Source: JADFWK01 sp035527895 (GTDB lineage Bacteria > Desulfobacterota > DSM-4660 > Desulfatiglandales > B25-G16). Taken from it: a stretch of DNA of 16,940 nt. Made by a program: the position numbers and the translations under genes. Location of the stretch: NCBI GenBank assembly GCA_035527895.1, contig DATKZQ010000142.1:1-16940 (forward strand), read 5' to 3'. Below, in pieces: positions 15,308 to 16,940 of this stretch (positions are counted from its first letter, which is position 1; each line of letters begins with the position of its first letter). The notes under the pieces were generated by a model, which made no database searches, was not told the DNA's origin, and saw only the letters and a program-made list of their open reading frames with translations.

Positions 15308-15880
15308 ATGAACGAGCGATGCGGATGGGCACGAGGTGATCAGTTGCTTATCGACTATCATGACGAAGAATGGGGCGTGCCGCTTCACGATGATCGGCCT
15401 CTATTCGAGTTTCTTGTTCTGGAAGGTATTCAGGCCGGCCTGAGCTGGCTTACGATTCTCAGAAAGCGTGAGAATTACCGCAAGGCATTTGACCGATTCG
15501 ATCCAACCGTAGTTGCGCAGTACGACGAGGAGAGAATAGACGAGCTGATGCAGGACACGGGAATCGTGCGCAATAGGTTGAAGATACGGGCCGCCATAGA
15601 TAATGCAAGGACATTTTTGGATGTCGAGGATGAATTTGGCAGCTATAACGCATACATCTGGCAGTTCGTGGGCGGAGGGCCCATCCAAAACGAGTGGAGA
15701 CACCTTGAGGAGATCCCGAGCACGAGCACGGAATCTAAGGCAATGAGTCAAGACCTGAAGCGACGGGGGTTCAAATTTGTGGGACCGACAATCTGCTACG
15801 CATTCATGCAGGCCGTCGGCATGGTGAACGATCACCTGGTCAACTGTTTCCGTTACCGGCAGCTCCGGGCAGGGAAATAA
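15308..15880 (+). CDS. tag: DNA-3-methyladenine glycosylase I
   Basis: The 190-residue enzyme removes 3-methyladenine from alkylated DNA in base-excision repair. The family N terminus is clear: ERCGWARGDQLLIDYHDEEW, then LEGIQAGLSWLTILRKRENY with Glu39. The structural zinc site is conserved: Cys5, His18, His176 and Cys180 (MNDxHLVNC-type end, here VNDHLVNCF). GFKFVGPTICYAFMQAVG is the helix-hairpin-helix part. A GTG at 15290 would add six residues and overlaps the nitrilase stop. ATG 15308 aligns with the usual N terminus and is preferred, although the GTG start has the nearer purine-rich run (GGAGAAGAAGG). Co-location with a nitrilase probably reflects transcript sharing rather than a joint pathway. 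Confidence 0.93.
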   Translation: MNERCGWARGDQLLIDYHDEEWGVPLHDDRPLFEFLVLEGIQAGLSWLTILRKRENYRKAFDRFDPTVVAQYDEERIDELMQDTGIVRNRLKIRAAIDNARTFLDVEDEFGSYNAYIWQFVGGGPIQNEWRHLEEIPSTSTESKAMSQDLKRRGFKFVGPTICYAFMQAVGMVNDHLVNCFRYRQLRAGK

Positions 15881-15942
15881 GTGACGGGCGGCCTTATACC
15901 CCCTGATCGATATCGCTCGCCTTGCCTTAGCAATAGCGACCC

Positions 15943-15992
15943 GCCTGCCAGCGCCTGAAGCGCAGCTGATGGCGGGCAGGTGGCGGGCAGGC
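15943..15992. repeat. Hairpin with an 11-bp tandem duplication
   Basis: TGGCGGGCAGG occurs twice in tandem at 15970-15980 and 15981-15991. GCCTGCC (15943-15949) is the reverse complement of GGCAGGC (15986-15992), and GCGC is repeated inside, so the block can fold. The remainder of 15881-16158 shows no gene and no T-run after the hairpin. It may be a relic of a dispersed intergenic repeat. Confidence 0.5.
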
Positions 15993-16158
15993 CTGTCGAA
16001 AACAGCCATGATCTCCCTGGAGCTTGAATGAGCACTCTCTGTGTTTTGCATGCCAAGGCTTTTGAAGGATACGAATTCATTAATGGCCAAAGACGGCATG
16101 ATGAATGGTAGAGAGGAAACCAGATTCGCACGTATGAGGCGTGATCCCCGAAGGTTCA

Positions 16159-16842
16159 ATGTCAAAAGAAACCCATAAATACCTTTTAGATGCTATAGAA
16201 ATCTTAAAGAGAGACGTAACACCACTCTTATTTCTCGCTCTGATTGGATTGCTATTCTATGCCCCAACATCTTCTGGCAACCCTTCAGGTTTCGCTTCTG
16301 TTCTGCCGACGTTCGCTCTGTTTATCATGTATCCTCTGATATATGGTCGATACGTTGAGATAGTTAACGACAACAGAAACATTTCATATATTCGGATCTT
16401 CAAGGCACATTGGCTCAATTTTGTGGTTGTGAGCATAGCTGTCGCGAGCCCGATCCTCGTTCTCTCGTTTCTAGGATTGATTATTGGTAGCCCAATTCTG
16501 GGAATAAGGATCATTTTATCAATCGCCGTTGATATAGTGAGCATCTATATTTTTCCATTGGTTTTTTTGTTGAGAGAGCGGTTTACCTGTATCCCCTTAG
16601 GCATTAAATGTCTCCTTGGTAATTTCACTTTCAGCACCCCGCTCGTTCTGCTAACCCTGGTTCCATCCGTTCTGGGCCTGTTAGTCAAATCTGTGACTGC
16701 ACCTTTATCTACATCGCAGACAATCCCTGCCTTTTATTACCTATTCTGGCTTATGAGCATAATTATTGACTTTGCGATTTTTATTGCTGCTACCCTAATC
16801 CTGAAGGAGAAATTACTGAAACCCCCAGAAGGTTCCGTATAA
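16159..16842 (+). CDS. Uncharacterised multi-helix membrane protein
   Basis: The frame opens at GTG 16141, but ATG 16159 is preferred because GAAGG at 16150-16154 precedes it. The product has 227 residues and about six hydrophobic segments: near 22-35, 48-63, 88-110, 117-143, 166-186 and 195-214. A short soluble N terminus (SKETHKYLLDAIEILKRDV) precedes the first helix, and the C terminus is short and basic (KEKLLKPPEG). I see no catalytic or transport motif and do not recognise the family. The layout resembles bacterial glycerophosphoryl-diester-phosphodiesterase-type membrane domains or DUF4013-like proteins, but that is only an impression. Its codons look more A+T rich than the nitrilase-tag block before it, which could mean separate origin. 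Confidence 0.65.
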   Translation: MSKETHKYLLDAIEILKRDVTPLLFLALIGLLFYAPTSSGNPSGFASVLPTFALFIMYPLIYGRYVEIVNDNRNISYIRIFKAHWLNFVVVSIAVASPILVLSFLGLIIGSPILGIRIILSIAVDIVSIYIFPLVFLLRERFTCIPLGIKCLLGNFTFSTPLVLLTLVPSVLGLLVKSVTAPLSTSQTIPAFYYLFWLMSIIIDFAIFIAATLILKEKLLKPPEGSV

Positions 16843-16940
16843 CGTGTGCTTGAACCCTGAATACAAACCGTGGCGGCTTTTCGCCTCCAGGTAAACACCG
16901 CGTTATCTCATCAGTTTTGTGCACAATCTAGACTCGGGGT

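Noticed and set aside
1..16940. CRISPR array, tRNA or rRNA genes
   Set aside because: No regularly spaced repeats, cloverleaf sequences or conserved rRNA segments were seen by eye.

Overview
The window looks like accessory-to-core chromosome of an uncultured or anaerobic Desulfobacterota-type (deltaproteobacterial) bacterium. This is an inference from the gene mix: a DUF3786 protein, a flavoredoxin-type flavoprotein, a DUF169 remnant, a membrane-anchored DUF362 protein, an exported SagB-like nitroreductase, and a short IS200/IS605 transposase relic. No rRNA, tRNA or CRISPR array was seen.

Layout. (1) 1-362: the 3' end of folC. (2) 433-794: the first copy of a roughly 360-bp foldback repeat, ending just before the next gene. 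(3) 822-4605: a two-gene unit of a four-helix membrane DUF362 protein and a large calcineurin-like metallophosphoesterase with its own hydrophobic insertion. (4) 5074-5502: a SlyD-like FKBP prolyl isomerase. (5) 5549-5749, minus strand: the decayed TOBE/Mop end of a molybdate/tungstate-type ABC ATPase. (6) 5894-7912: an exported bifunctional-nuclease-domain + PDZ protein followed by an HtrA/DegP-type protease with a PDZ domain, plausibly an envelope proteolysis pair. (7) 8025-8255: a probable DUF169 fragment. (8) 8370-8941: a flavoredoxin-like gene split by a one-base frame change exactly on the slippery heptamer A AAA AAG. (9) 9109-10338, minus strand: an intact MFS transporter. (10) 10450-11625: a degraded patch with an IS200/IS605 tnpA remnant, a nitroreductase gene broken by an internal deletion, and two copies of a 20-bp repeat flanking it. 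(11) 11987-12499: an isoprenylcysteine-methyltransferase-like membrane enzyme whose best ribosome site points to a non-canonical start. (12) 12684-13042: the second copy of the foldback repeat. (13) 13287-15880: DUF3786, a small membrane protein, a nitrilase and 3-methyladenine DNA glycosylase I, tightly packed with stop/start overlaps. (14) 16159-16842: an unrecognised multi-helix membrane protein.

Most genes are ordinary housekeeping or accessory functions. The most unusual items are the foldback repeat, whose outer stem shows a compensatory base-pair change between its two copies; the flavoredoxin frame change on a classical -1 slippery site; and the exported nuclease-domain/PDZ protein next to HtrA. 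At least five decayed or broken genes in 17 kb point to genome erosion or heavy rearrangement, although single-base assembly errors could explain the flavoredoxin case.
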